Shown in pieces: positions 46,190 through 54,817 of a stretch of 64,000 bases of DNA. The translations under genes and the position numbers were made by a program. Source of the DNA: Cyclina sinensis (Eukaryota; Mollusca; Bivalvia; Venerida; Veneridae); contig JAAONU010000001.1 of NCBI GenBank assembly GCA_012932295.1, positions 9,013,104-9,077,103 on the forward strand, written 5' to 3'. The number at the start of each line of letters is the position of its first letter. Position 1 is the stretch's first letter. The notes under the pieces are model-generated. The model ran no database searches. It was not told where the DNA came from and saw only the letters and a list, made by a program, of their open reading frames with translations.

Positions 46190-46577
46190 GTAAGGCTTCG
46201 AGCTTTTATTGGTGGATTTTTTTGTTAAGTGAGACAAGAATGATTTATTGCTCAGCGATAGGCTTTGTCCAAACGGTGAACAAATTTCTAGGTCATAGAT
46301 GAATAGATGAATGAATATAATAATTATTTTATCGACTAGAAAATTAATAACATACGAACATAGTTAACTAGTAAGATATTCGCCCATATTCTCACATATT
46401 TCTGTCGTTGCATTCAAATAATGCACTGAAAAAAGACGTGAAATGGGTAATATTTTGGTATCACTTTTTAGAATAATTACAAACATTTTGTCGACTTTTA
46501 AACGTAAACCCTGATCCCAGTGAAGAAGTATTGACAAAATCTGTTTTCGTCACCTTCGCATCTATCTTTAATTCCAG

Positions 46578-46724
46578 ACGACGGTTGTGTGACAGTACAG
46601 GAGTACCTGCAAGTTCATTCCTGTCCAATGCCCGAGAAGTTGTCCAGTCACTAAGACCACTGTCATGACGGATGCCTGAAGATACCAGATATGTCAATGG
46701 AATTCCATCTCATTGACCATAACA
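46578..46724 (+). pseudogene. EF-hand copy 1, exon 3 with nonsense codon
   Basis: 147 bp, same length as copy 2 with no indels but only about 78% identical. CVTVQEYLQVHSCP is clear; TAA at 46,652-46,654; after it HDGCLKIPDM and FHLIDHN resume in the same frame. Acceptor TTCCAG, donor GTAAGT, phase 1 at both ends. Confidence 0.75.
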
Positions 46725-46934
46725 GTAAGTGAACTTGACGATCAAGTTGTAGTCTGAAATCCATACCCGCATATAGAGCTAGAGCTAATTAGTGTTTTCA
46801 TATTGCAACTGGACCTTCACACGAATCTTCCGTTGCAGTTATCTCTCAAGACTTACCGTGAATTTCCTAAGTAATAACAAAGATCTAGGCCTTTGGTAAT
46901 AAGAAGGTTTGAATGTGGCGCTACCATGACGTCA

Positions 46935-47240
46935 CGCTTGGGATATTTCGAAATCGCGGAGCCAGATTATATGCATGCATGGTTCGGATATTTCGAAATC
47001 GCGGTGCAGATTATAAGCATGCATGGTTCAGATATTTCGAAATCGCGGAGCCAGATTATATGCATGCATGGTTTGGATATTTCGAAATCGCGGTGCCAGA
47101 TTATATGCATGCATGGTTCAGATATTTCGAAATCGCGGAGCCAGATTATATGCATGCATGGTTTGGATATTTCGAAATCGCGGTGCCAGATTATATGCAT
47201 GCATGGTTCGGATATTTCGAAATCGCGGTGCCTGATTATA
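46935..47240 (+). repeat. 45-bp minisatellite with 90-bp higher-order pattern in EF-hand copy 1 intron 3
   Basis: Nearly seven units. Each holds two perfect 10-bp palindromes, ATTTCGAAAT and ATGCATGCAT. Odd units read CGGAGCC and even units CGGTGCC, so the real period is 90 bp. Because 45 is a multiple of three, several frames on both strands stay open (for example YFEIAEPDYMHAWF repeats); I see no sign that these are translated. It is absent from the matching intron of copy 2. Confidence 0.9.
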
Positions 47241-47429
47241 TATTTATTCCTTTGGTATCGGAAAAATATTTTTACAGGGGAACCAGCAATGGCATATGGT
47301 GTGTTTACCGAAGGTCTCATTAAATTCCAAGTTAAAATAATTTTTAATTTTGTAAATAACTCTGTACATGTGCATTCATTTTGATACCAACTGATTTCCT
47401 TCTATTTTTTTCTTTTCTTTTTTTTGCAG

Positions 47430-47542
47430 AAAACAACGTTGTCGACATCCATGAATGGGAACAATATTTTCTAAATCTCATCCGCTCGCCCAGCCGGTCA
47501 CTATTTCAGCACAGCGGCCCGTTGAGAATTAGATGTTTGTGA
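47430..47542 (+). pseudogene. EF-hand copy 1, last exon
   Basis: KNNVVDIHEWEQYFLNL keeps the fourth EF-hand-like loop, then the C terminus diverges (RSPSRSLFQHSG...) and ends at TGA 47,540-47,542, seven codons longer than copy 2. Acceptor TTTTTTTGCAG. Confidence 0.72.
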
Positions 47543-48184
47543 CGTGAATTCTCACGTGCACATGTAAACAAGTAGTTCTTACAACTGAACATTTATTTTG
47601 AAGGTGACTTTGATATGTGAGAAAACAGTTTTTGGTCTACAGATGTTACTTTCAAAGAATGGTAGGTAGCTTAACTTTATTTCTACAAAACAGCAACCGT
47701 CATGGGCGTAAAAATGAAACACTTACTGTTTTCTTTCGTTCTTCTCAGGAATAACGGTTTGGCAAACTACGTAGCTGAGTAATTTAAAAAGATTAGCTAA
47801 GATCGCGTATAACCGTCATACCAGACAAAATGTGAATGTTTAGTTTTAATAAATTTAAAGTAACGCGAAAATGGTTTAACTATTCAGTTATGAAAATTAA
47901 GATAACAATTTATATCGAAACAAAAACATTTTTTAGTATGCATACAGCATAGCTTCATAAAAATAGGATAAAAATGTAAAATGATAAATAACAAGATCTA
48001 TCACTAACGGTGATGAATACTCTTAGATACCGCCTTGCCTCAGCAGAAATCAATACAAACACTACATGATGACGACATGCAAATCTGGATTATTACTAGA
48101 GAAGTTTGATTATACACAAATTAATAATTGCTAAGAAAAGCACAGATAAACACTGGACAAACTTTTTTATTTTTTATATGTAAA

Positions 48185-48765
48185 AAATCTAAGTGCCGTA
48201 ACTCAGTGAAATTTCATTGGACTGAAACACAACAATGACATGCACAAGTAAACTTGGTACTTATGACTCTTGAAAAGTATTATTGAAATCTGGCAAACAG
48301 TTGCTGAGAAACAGCATGGACAAATTTAATTTTAATTATTAAAAAAGAATCAAACACCCATAACACAGTGAAAAATCGACATGGCAGTGGAACACAGCAA
48401 CAGCATGTACAACTACGCTTTGTACTTAAGATTCTTGCAAAGTATTATTAAAATCCCAGTAATACTTGATGAGAAGCAGTCTATGCAAACTGATAAAAAA
48501 ATATCAAAAATATGTGTGAAAAATATCAAAGGGCCATAACTCAGTGAAAAATCATTGGAGAGGGGCGTGACAATAATATGCACAACTAAACTTGGTACTT
48601 TTGGTTCTTGCAAAGTATTACATGTATTTAAATCTGAGAAAAAGCCGCTGAGTCCAGACAAATTCTGTCTACGGACGGCTGGATGGACGGACGGACCGAC
48701 CGACCAACGCACGTGAGTCCAATATTGCCCCCAGATATCATGTCTGAGGGCATAATAATAAAAAA
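48185..48765 (+). mobile_element. Hairpin-ended repeat with about 180-bp core units
   Basis: Three core units with GCCGTAACTCAGTGAAA or GGCCATAACTCAGTGAAAAA, CTTGGTACTT and GCAAAGTATTA (near 48,200, 48,365 and 48,535). They are followed by a GGACGGACGGACCGACCG patch (48,680-48,705) and a terminal hairpin TGCCCCCAGA/TCTGAGGGCA (48,727-48,752). A different family from the AGCTCACCTG elements but the same order of parts. Confidence 0.6.
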
Positions 48766-49573
48766 GAACAACATGTAATATGTCAAATGCTATCTGATAA
48801 AAAGGGTAAAAAAGTGCAGTTTAGAACACATAGGTTTACAAATGTTCAAGATCCAGCGTCAGAACATTTTGGAGACATTTAGCACAGCCATGATTGACGA
48901 TCTGCCAAAAAAAAATATTTAAAATAAAAATAAAAGAATCACAGCATGCACATTGCTATCACATGTCATTTTAATCGTCAGTCTTTTGCCATTTTGTATT
49001 GATATGACATTTAGTAGATTAAAACTTTCTATTAGCAAGATAAGAAATCTAAACGTTAATACCACATAATTTAGAGACATAAAAAATTATATAAACATAC
49101 TGGAGATACAATCATTAATCTTTAATTCATGCAAAGTTGTCTCCTTGACTATACGTCGGTGAATGACGTCTGTCATCAATTTATTTGTCCTTTGGTCGAC
49201 CGAATTGGATACTATTATCTGTCTACGCGTAGTAACAAGTCTAAAGGAATAATAATAAAACCAAGTTTACTTTTAGTTTAGTTTTTTACTTTCATAAAAA
49301 ATACTTAAAAATATTTTTTGCTACTTGCTTGCATTCCTAGCTCTAGTAATTCTTGAAGAATTTTGTCCGGTACCACATATTTAAGGATGATCAGATTAAA
49401 ATCCAGTTGCCATTTGCCAAGACGAGCAGTACAACATAGAATTCATGTAGAGGTGTCCAAAAGGTGAGGAGATAGAGACTGCTCCAAATATAGGTTGTTA
49501 CAAAACATTTAAGAACACGTGAGCTCAAACATGACTTAGTGGCCACCGGTCTAGTGACCTTGCTGATAAAGGC

Positions 49574-49581
49574 TATAAAAG
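49574..49581 (+). promoter_or_regulatory. TATA box of EF-hand gene copy 2
   Basis: TATAAAAG followed by ACGCGCCC. A short 5' leader exon would run from about 49,605 to 49,636 and end in CCA|GTAAGT. The upstream 400 bp resembles the same region of copy 1, including GTTGTTACAAAAC and CCTTTGGTCG. Confidence 0.65.
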
Positions 49582-49604
49582 ACGCGCCCTGACTTTTCAT
49601 CTTT

Positions 49605-49636
49605 TTAATTATCAGCAGTATAGATAAGACATTCCA
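49605..49636 (+). other. 5' noncoding exon of EF-hand gene copy 2 (inferred)
   Basis: Lies about 30 bp after the TATA box and ends at the strong donor GTAAGT (49,637). It would splice to the acceptor at 50,120-50,121, two bases before the start ATG. The matching donor is not present in copy 1. Confidence 0.45.
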
Positions 49637-50123
49637 GTAAGTAACAAAATATTTTTTCTCTCCAAGTCTTAAGCACAAAATGTAAATGATATTGGATAGA
49701 TTTTCTTTTCACTCTAATGATGCGTTCACTAGAGATTTTCTAAAACAAAATCGTCATTTTTTGTTGTAAAACTGTTTCAACCAATTATGTGTTTGCTCCA
49801 CGATTGTACTGTTCCTTTCAACATGAAACAGCCAAACATATAATGGAAATAGTGCAGTGTTGTTGTTTTTCGGATAAGGTGTCTTCAAGGGTTTTCGAAT
49901 CCTCTTAAGCCAATTTGGTTCTCCATAAAGTTCAGAAGTAATGCGTTAGACGATCCTGAAAATATATGGGGGTGGGGGAATAAATAAAGGGTTTTGGGGA
50001 CTCAGCTGTGTGAAAAAAAAAAATGGTTTTCAAAAACGTCACATCAGTTCGGGCTGCGTTTTATCACCTGAACTAGAACGACAGATACGTTTTATTATAA
50101 CAAGGATATCTTTCTTTTCAGTG

Positions 50124-50167
50124 ATGCATGTGTTCCTTTTCATGTTGTTTGTTGGAGCAGCCAGTGC
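50124..50167 (+). CDS. EF-hand copy 2, signal-peptide exon
   Basis: Fourteen codons plus two bases; the acceptor TTTTCAG ends at 50,121 and the ATG is two bases in. Donor GTAAGC at 50,168, phase 2. The leader is hydrophobic and ends in ASA, a good signal-peptidase site. Confidence 0.78.
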
Positions 50168-52613
50168 GTAAGCGCTCTTACAAAATTTGAACGAGATCCT
50201 TAGAGTTAATTACGTTAATACCTTTTCTTAGTAATTATTGCAGATTTTTTCACTCATTGAAAACAATTCACCGAAACTATATGTATTGTGTAACATGATA
50301 CATTTTACAAAGCTCTACGGAAGCCAGTCATTACAAAATATCTTGTAAATAAATGAATATTCACATTTTCTGTTATTTTCGGTAACCCACTGACGTGACA
50401 GTCGTCAGGAAGTGTGCCAAAAGCGTTTTAATCGACCTTAACATTCTAGTATTTTTCTTTGCGTGAGGACTTCGTGCAGTTTGTCCAAAAATAAATTTTT
50501 TATTAAGAAATCACTACAAATGATGTGTTACAAGCACTTTTTTCTATAATAGTGAACATTAAACAAGGCTGGTAGTTTCTTCCAGTCAACTTGACATCAC
50601 ATGTACTGGTCTAGCCAGGAGAGATGATTTAGTAAATTACCCGCGTGTAAATAACTGAAAAAATGTTGAAACGGACGTTTAACCCTATAAAAAGTGAACA
50701 TAATTTACAAAATTCATGGCAAGATGATTTTGAAAACTTACAGTATCAGCACGGCAGAACAGAGACAGCACCTAGACACAAGTTTCGCACGTTATGACCA
50801 CGACCCTAAGGACGGTTTAGTACTGGAAAATGAATGGGATGCAAGTATTTACAGGGAGGACCTCGACAGTAAGACTATGCTTTATTTGATACCTTTAAAT
50901 GTTACGAGTCTATACTAAGCCAACTAATGTTTGCAAAACCACTTAGTCATTAAAAAAATGACGACTATTTCAAGGTTGACTTTGTTGAAAGTTAAAACAA
51001 TATTAAGATATCAAGCTGAACAAATGGGTGATATATGATTGCATTGACTTATACTGTAGTTGTTACTGGTATCATGCACACCAAGTTTAAGGGTGAAGAT
51101 TTTCGCAAGAACAATTAAAAATTCTGCCAAATATATATCCAAAGTTATCCTGCCTAGAGTATCGAGTGTAATTCTGGTATAAAAACATATTTTTAAAGGG
51201 GCTGTGCTCCAGATGACAAAAAAAGGAAAGTTTTCTTGTATTATAAATTTCTTGTATTATTTATGACTAATGCTTAAAAAATAACTTACTGACAAAAAAT
51301 AAGTGAAATAATTACATTATAAATTGATTTTTTTCCCTTTCAAAATGCTATACCGTAACGCGACGGTATAACTATATCGTATAAGATTTGAAGTAAATAC
51401 CTGTAATATTACATGCGGCGATGGTGGTGGCAGTTAAAGCGTCGGAAATACTTTGTTAACATGAGGTCCAGAGTTCAAATCAGGCTGGAGCGAAAATATT
51501 TCTTTTGATTCTATTTTGACTTTTATCATCAGTTTTGTAGTAAAATATTATGTTGTTATAATCTCACGGCATCTAAATATATAATTTATGAAAAAAAATT
51601 TTTTTATGTCAAATCTGGAGTACAGCCTCTTTAAATTTTGGCATCTGAAAAAGAAAGACTCTCAGAGGTGCGGTTTTTATTCAGCTTCTAATTTTAGGAT
51701 TCGAGAAAAACTTCTAAAATGTGATTTTTTTTATGTATACCGTTGTTTATTTCTATTCAAGAAATATTTATTGAAACAATTCGTCCCTGCTTAACTTAAA
51801 GCAGAAAAGCAATGAAGCCCAATTTTCTAACATTCCCAAATTGCAGAAGATACGTGTGTGACACTGCAGGAGTATCTTCAAGTTCATTCTTGCCCTGTCG
51901 CCGACCAGTTGTTCAAACATTATGACCACAATCATGACGGGTGCCTGAAGATAGCCGATATGTCACAAGAGTTCCATCTCATTGATCATAACAGTAAGTA
52001 GGTCTGAACTACGACTAACCTGTTGTGCAGATCTGAATTTAGCTAATTACTGTTTTCATGAAAAACTAGCAACAAGGCCATTCCCAGAATTTTGGGCGAC
52101 AAAAAACAACCTGGTGGCTAATAATGCTAAGGAATATAACAAACGCAGATTGTCCGCAGAATATCGAAACTTTTAAATAGTTAATTACTTCTAATGTGAT
52201 GGTTGCATGTACGGATCTATATAATTATGGAAATCATTATTATCCTAATCTGTTATCTAGTGGTGTTTTGATGCTTAACTTATATTCAGTTAGATTTAAG
52301 CGGATTAACTGTCTCGAAATCTTGACGCCTAGATTCTTAGTTCTTTGTTTTTGGAGTATTATTTTGACAGTGAAATCAACAATGGCTAAGTGCGTGTCTG
52401 CCGATGCTCAGTATCATTTTCTCTGTCGATTTTAAATCTGTATAATTTTATGATTTAATTATATGTTATTTCTTATATTTCTGTTGTCAATACTATTGAT
52501 TTCTTTCTTTTATTTTTCTAGAAAACAACGTTGTCGATCTTCACGAATGGGAACAATATTTTCTTCATCTTGTAAAAACATTATTTCCCCACTATGGACA
52601 CCAGGGCCGTTGA
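50124..52613 (+). CDS. Secreted four-EF-hand protein, copy 2, intact, 135 residues
   Basis: Join of 50124-50167, 50744-50868, 51847-51993 and 52522-52613; 408 nt, all joins in frame. Signal peptide MHVFLFMLFVGAASA (1-15), then a small acidic protein with four EF-hand-like loops: about 33-45 (DHDPKDGLVLENE, one residue too long, so possibly not functional), 54-65 (DLDKDTCVTLQE, all acidic ligands present), 83-94 (DHNHDGCLKIAD) and 103-114 (DHNKNNVVDLHE, Asn at the usual Gly). The likely role is calcium binding outside the cell or in the secretory pathway. In bivalves that could mean mantle or extrapallial fluid, haemolymph or a gland, but nothing here tells which. Its left neighbour is a damaged tandem copy. 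TATA promoter at 49,574 and AATAAA at 52,686. I cannot name the family beyond EF-hand. Confidence 0.82.
50744..50868 (+). CDS. EF-hand copy 2, exon 2
   Basis: ISTAEQRQHLDTSFARYD to YREDLD: helix and loop of EF-hand 1 and the start of loop 2. Acceptor TTACAG, donor GTAAGA, phase 1. This exon and about 130 bp of the intron before it are almost identical to copy 1. Confidence 0.85.
51410..51490 (+). mobile_element. Possible tRNA-derived SINE relic in EF-hand copy 2 intron
   Basis: GTGGTGGCAGTTAAAGCG followed about 40 bp later by CAGAGTTCAAATCAGGCTGG, which resembles a B box. Weaker than the elements at 3,950 and 20,085; no acceptor stem. Confidence 0.35.
51847..51993 (+). CDS. EF-hand copy 2, exon 3
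   Basis: DTCVTLQEYLQVHSCP to FHLIDHN: the rest of EF-hand 2, all of EF-hand 3 and the start of loop 4. Acceptor TTGCAG, donor GTAAGT, phase 1 at both ends. Confidence 0.85.
52522..52613 (+). CDS. EF-hand copy 2, last exon
   Basis: NNVVDLHEWEQYFLHLVK then a short His-rich end PHYGHQGR and TGA. Acceptor TTTTTCTAG. Confidence 0.83.
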
Positions 52614-52685
52614 TTCGTCCCTTCAGAAATCTGATGGATTTACAAGTTTTAGTGAGATAATTTGTATACATATATTTTCTTATAA

Positions 52686-52691
52686 AATAAA
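52686..52691 (+). terminator. Poly(A) signal of EF-hand copy 2
   Basis: AATAAA 73 bp after the stop, followed by a TG- and T-rich stretch (TTGTTATCTGCTGTTGTTTG), the usual downstream element. Confidence 0.65.
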
Positions 52692-52699
52692 CATTTGTT

Positions 52700-54560
52700 A
52701 TCTGCTGTTGTTTGTTTTTAGTTTCATTTTGAATTAAGTGGGGACTTTTAGTGACGTTTTTCTACTCAGTGTGCGATTAAGATGACAGCATTATTGAAAC
52801 ATATTACCAGATGTTTGTTTGAACTTTAAAATAAATGTCTGTTCAACCAAAGAAGGACAAGTGTTTGGTTCGTCACTAGGGGTTATTTTGGCAAGGTTTG
52901 CAACTGAAATATCTAACTGTTGCTTTTAAAGCACCCGTTCAGACTTTTTTTCAAACATGCCATATTTTACTGTGTATATAGGGGTGAATCTTAGACTGAT
53001 AAATGATTTTGGTATCCACGTGACATTAATCTATTTATGAGGTCACTTGCCTTTGACTATGTAGTAAAAGCAGTGTCCAAAAAGTAGTGAAGACCTCCTT
53101 AGCCCTTCCTATCATTATAATGCAAGAGTAATTTACGATCCCAGTGAACGTTATATTTAAAAGAGAATAATTGAAGGTATCTCATTTATGTAATCTCATA
53201 TGTAGATGACCATATCACTGCAGTTCTTGACTACTCATCCAACTAAAAGGATAATTTCAGCATATTTGGAAGTAAATAAAAAAACTGTGAGAGAGAGAGA
53301 GAGAGAGAGAGTATGAGTATAAGAAAAGCTTTCCGTATGCTTTAAATGGAGACTTTCACCTTACGAGTCACCAAATGTACACCGTAGAAAAGTATGTACT
53401 ATACTAAGCTTCCCCAGATGATTTTTTAATATCTCTTCCTTGAAAATATTATAGATCTAAAGATCGGAAGATCGCAAGGCCATTAAAGAAAGAAAGGAAA
53501 GAAGAAGAAGAAAGAAAAAACGAAAACAAAATACCTTGCTTGTTTCCTAGATAACTGAAAAACTAGCGGAATATTCTGGGAATCCTCTGCCATCGCGGAA
53601 TACCCATTTCATGAACTCAGATTATTTGGTACATTTTTCTCTTAACCTCAACAAATCTACCCATATTTTTGACATTCTACAAGCATTTTTATTCTCAACC
53701 ATGATCGATGATGTTGATTTGAACCGAAATATATAATACTATCAAACAACTACAGATGCATTGACTGACTAGTTTGTGTCTGCTAAGTATATGTAAAAAT
53801 CTGACATAGTTCACAGGAGGGCTGTAAAACATAGCAAGACCCATTTAAAATCGTTCCAAACTATTTATGCATCTGTACTCCTGGGAAAATGCAAAAAAGT
53901 GGGTTATGTTTCAAACAAGAAATATATTTGTGCTTATTTGGACTTACCAATAAAATTAACGACAACAAAAAACTTAGCCAATTTTCAGATCGGAGTATGT
54001 GACACAATTACATTATGAATTTTATTCTGAACGTATATGAACATGAATTTTGCTACCACACTATCATAATTAATAAAATGAAACAAATCACAGATTAGGA
54101 CAAACATGTTCAAAACAGCCCAGAAAACTGGGAACTTTTTTCCTAACCGTCTTTGATTGCAACTCAGTATCATCAGGGCCTTAACTGAGAGGCCCTGGTA
54201 TCACAACTGCTCAAAACGAACGTGAGCGTTACCACTTTTTAAGCTTTTTATACCTAAATAAGATTTAGTGAAGTCTAACCTACACGTTCGCTAAATACTC
54301 TTCACATTAGAGGTAGGCGGTGTCATGGCGAAAAAATAACAACCCAAACAAACAAGATCATGCTTGAAATACACTTATTTATCTGTGGTATATACACGTG
54401 AGAGACATTCTGTGGAGGAGTGTATGATTTGATAAGCTGCATTTTAGCTTTAAATGATACGAATACATTGCATGCGAAAATATAACAGTGGTCTTCATCG
54501 CAGTTGTTCTGTGAGAAAAAAATAGTATCAGACATATAGAATACTTTTAAACGGATAAGA
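52700..54560. other. Intergenic region between the EF-hand pair and PAQR3
   Basis: No gene recognised. A GA microsatellite of about 12 repeats lies at 53,288-53,312, followed by purine-rich AAAGAAAG/GAAGAAG sequence (53,486-53,530). The last few hundred bases should hold the PAQR3 promoter and leader; I see no clear TATA box. Confidence 0.5.
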
Positions 54561-54817
54561 ATGATGATACGACAAGGACCTTATGAGAACATTAAGAACA
54601 GACAGACATGTTCAATAACAAGGCACGAAAGTTACAGCATTTTAGATATAGAAATAGACCAGAGTCTGGAAAGAACACTGAGCTCTGGGCTGTGTGATTT
54701 GAAGGAGAAAGATATAACTTTACACAAGTACCATGACATTCCAGAATTTTTGAAAGGAAATCCATATGTCACAGAAGGCTATAGGGTTGAGCTTCCATTT
54801 AGCTTGTGTCTTAAAAG
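54561..54817 (+). CDS. PAQR3: PAQR3 coding exon 1
   Basis: 85 codons plus two bases: N-terminal cytosolic region ending ELPFSLCLK. The first 50 residues are not conserved; YHDIPEFLKGNPYVTEGY is. Donor AAAAG|GTAATG, phase 2. Confidence 0.85.

Larger units (their letters stand above)
45409..47542 (+). pseudogene. Secreted EF-hand protein, copy 1, interrupted by a stop codon
   Basis: Inferred exons 45409-45494, 46065-46189, 46578-46724 and 47430-47542, with the same phases and, for exons 2 and 3, the same lengths as copy 2. The predicted product has a signal peptide (ends AAASA) and EF-hand-like loops with DHDPKDGLVLENE, NLDNDGCVTVQE, a damaged third loop, and DHNKNNVVDIHE. In exon 3 the Tyr of copy 2 (HYDHNHDGC) is TAA at 46,652-46,654, which would stop translation before the third EF-hand. 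The 5' end also differs: where copy 2 has its start ATG, copy 1 has ACA, but an in-frame ATG at 45,409 gives a longer signal peptide if the intron end is read through. All splice sites are intact, so it may still be transcribed. Exon 3 is a multiple of three bases, so skipping it would remove the stop. It is a pseudogene, an alternatively spliced gene, or a null allele. Confidence 0.7.

Noticed and set aside
46893..47384. Overlapping open frames of 70-163 codons on both strands
   Set aside because: They arise from the 45-bp minisatellite, whose length is a multiple of three; the protein is a bare repeat and crosses the intron border of the EF-hand copy 1 gene.
49391..49678. 95-codon minus-strand frame
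   Set aside because: Antisense to the promoter and leader exon of EF-hand copy 2; no family resemblance.
53288..53312. CRISPR-like or regulatory repeat
   Set aside because: Plain GA microsatellite; the window is eukaryotic and no CRISPR-type spacer pattern exists.
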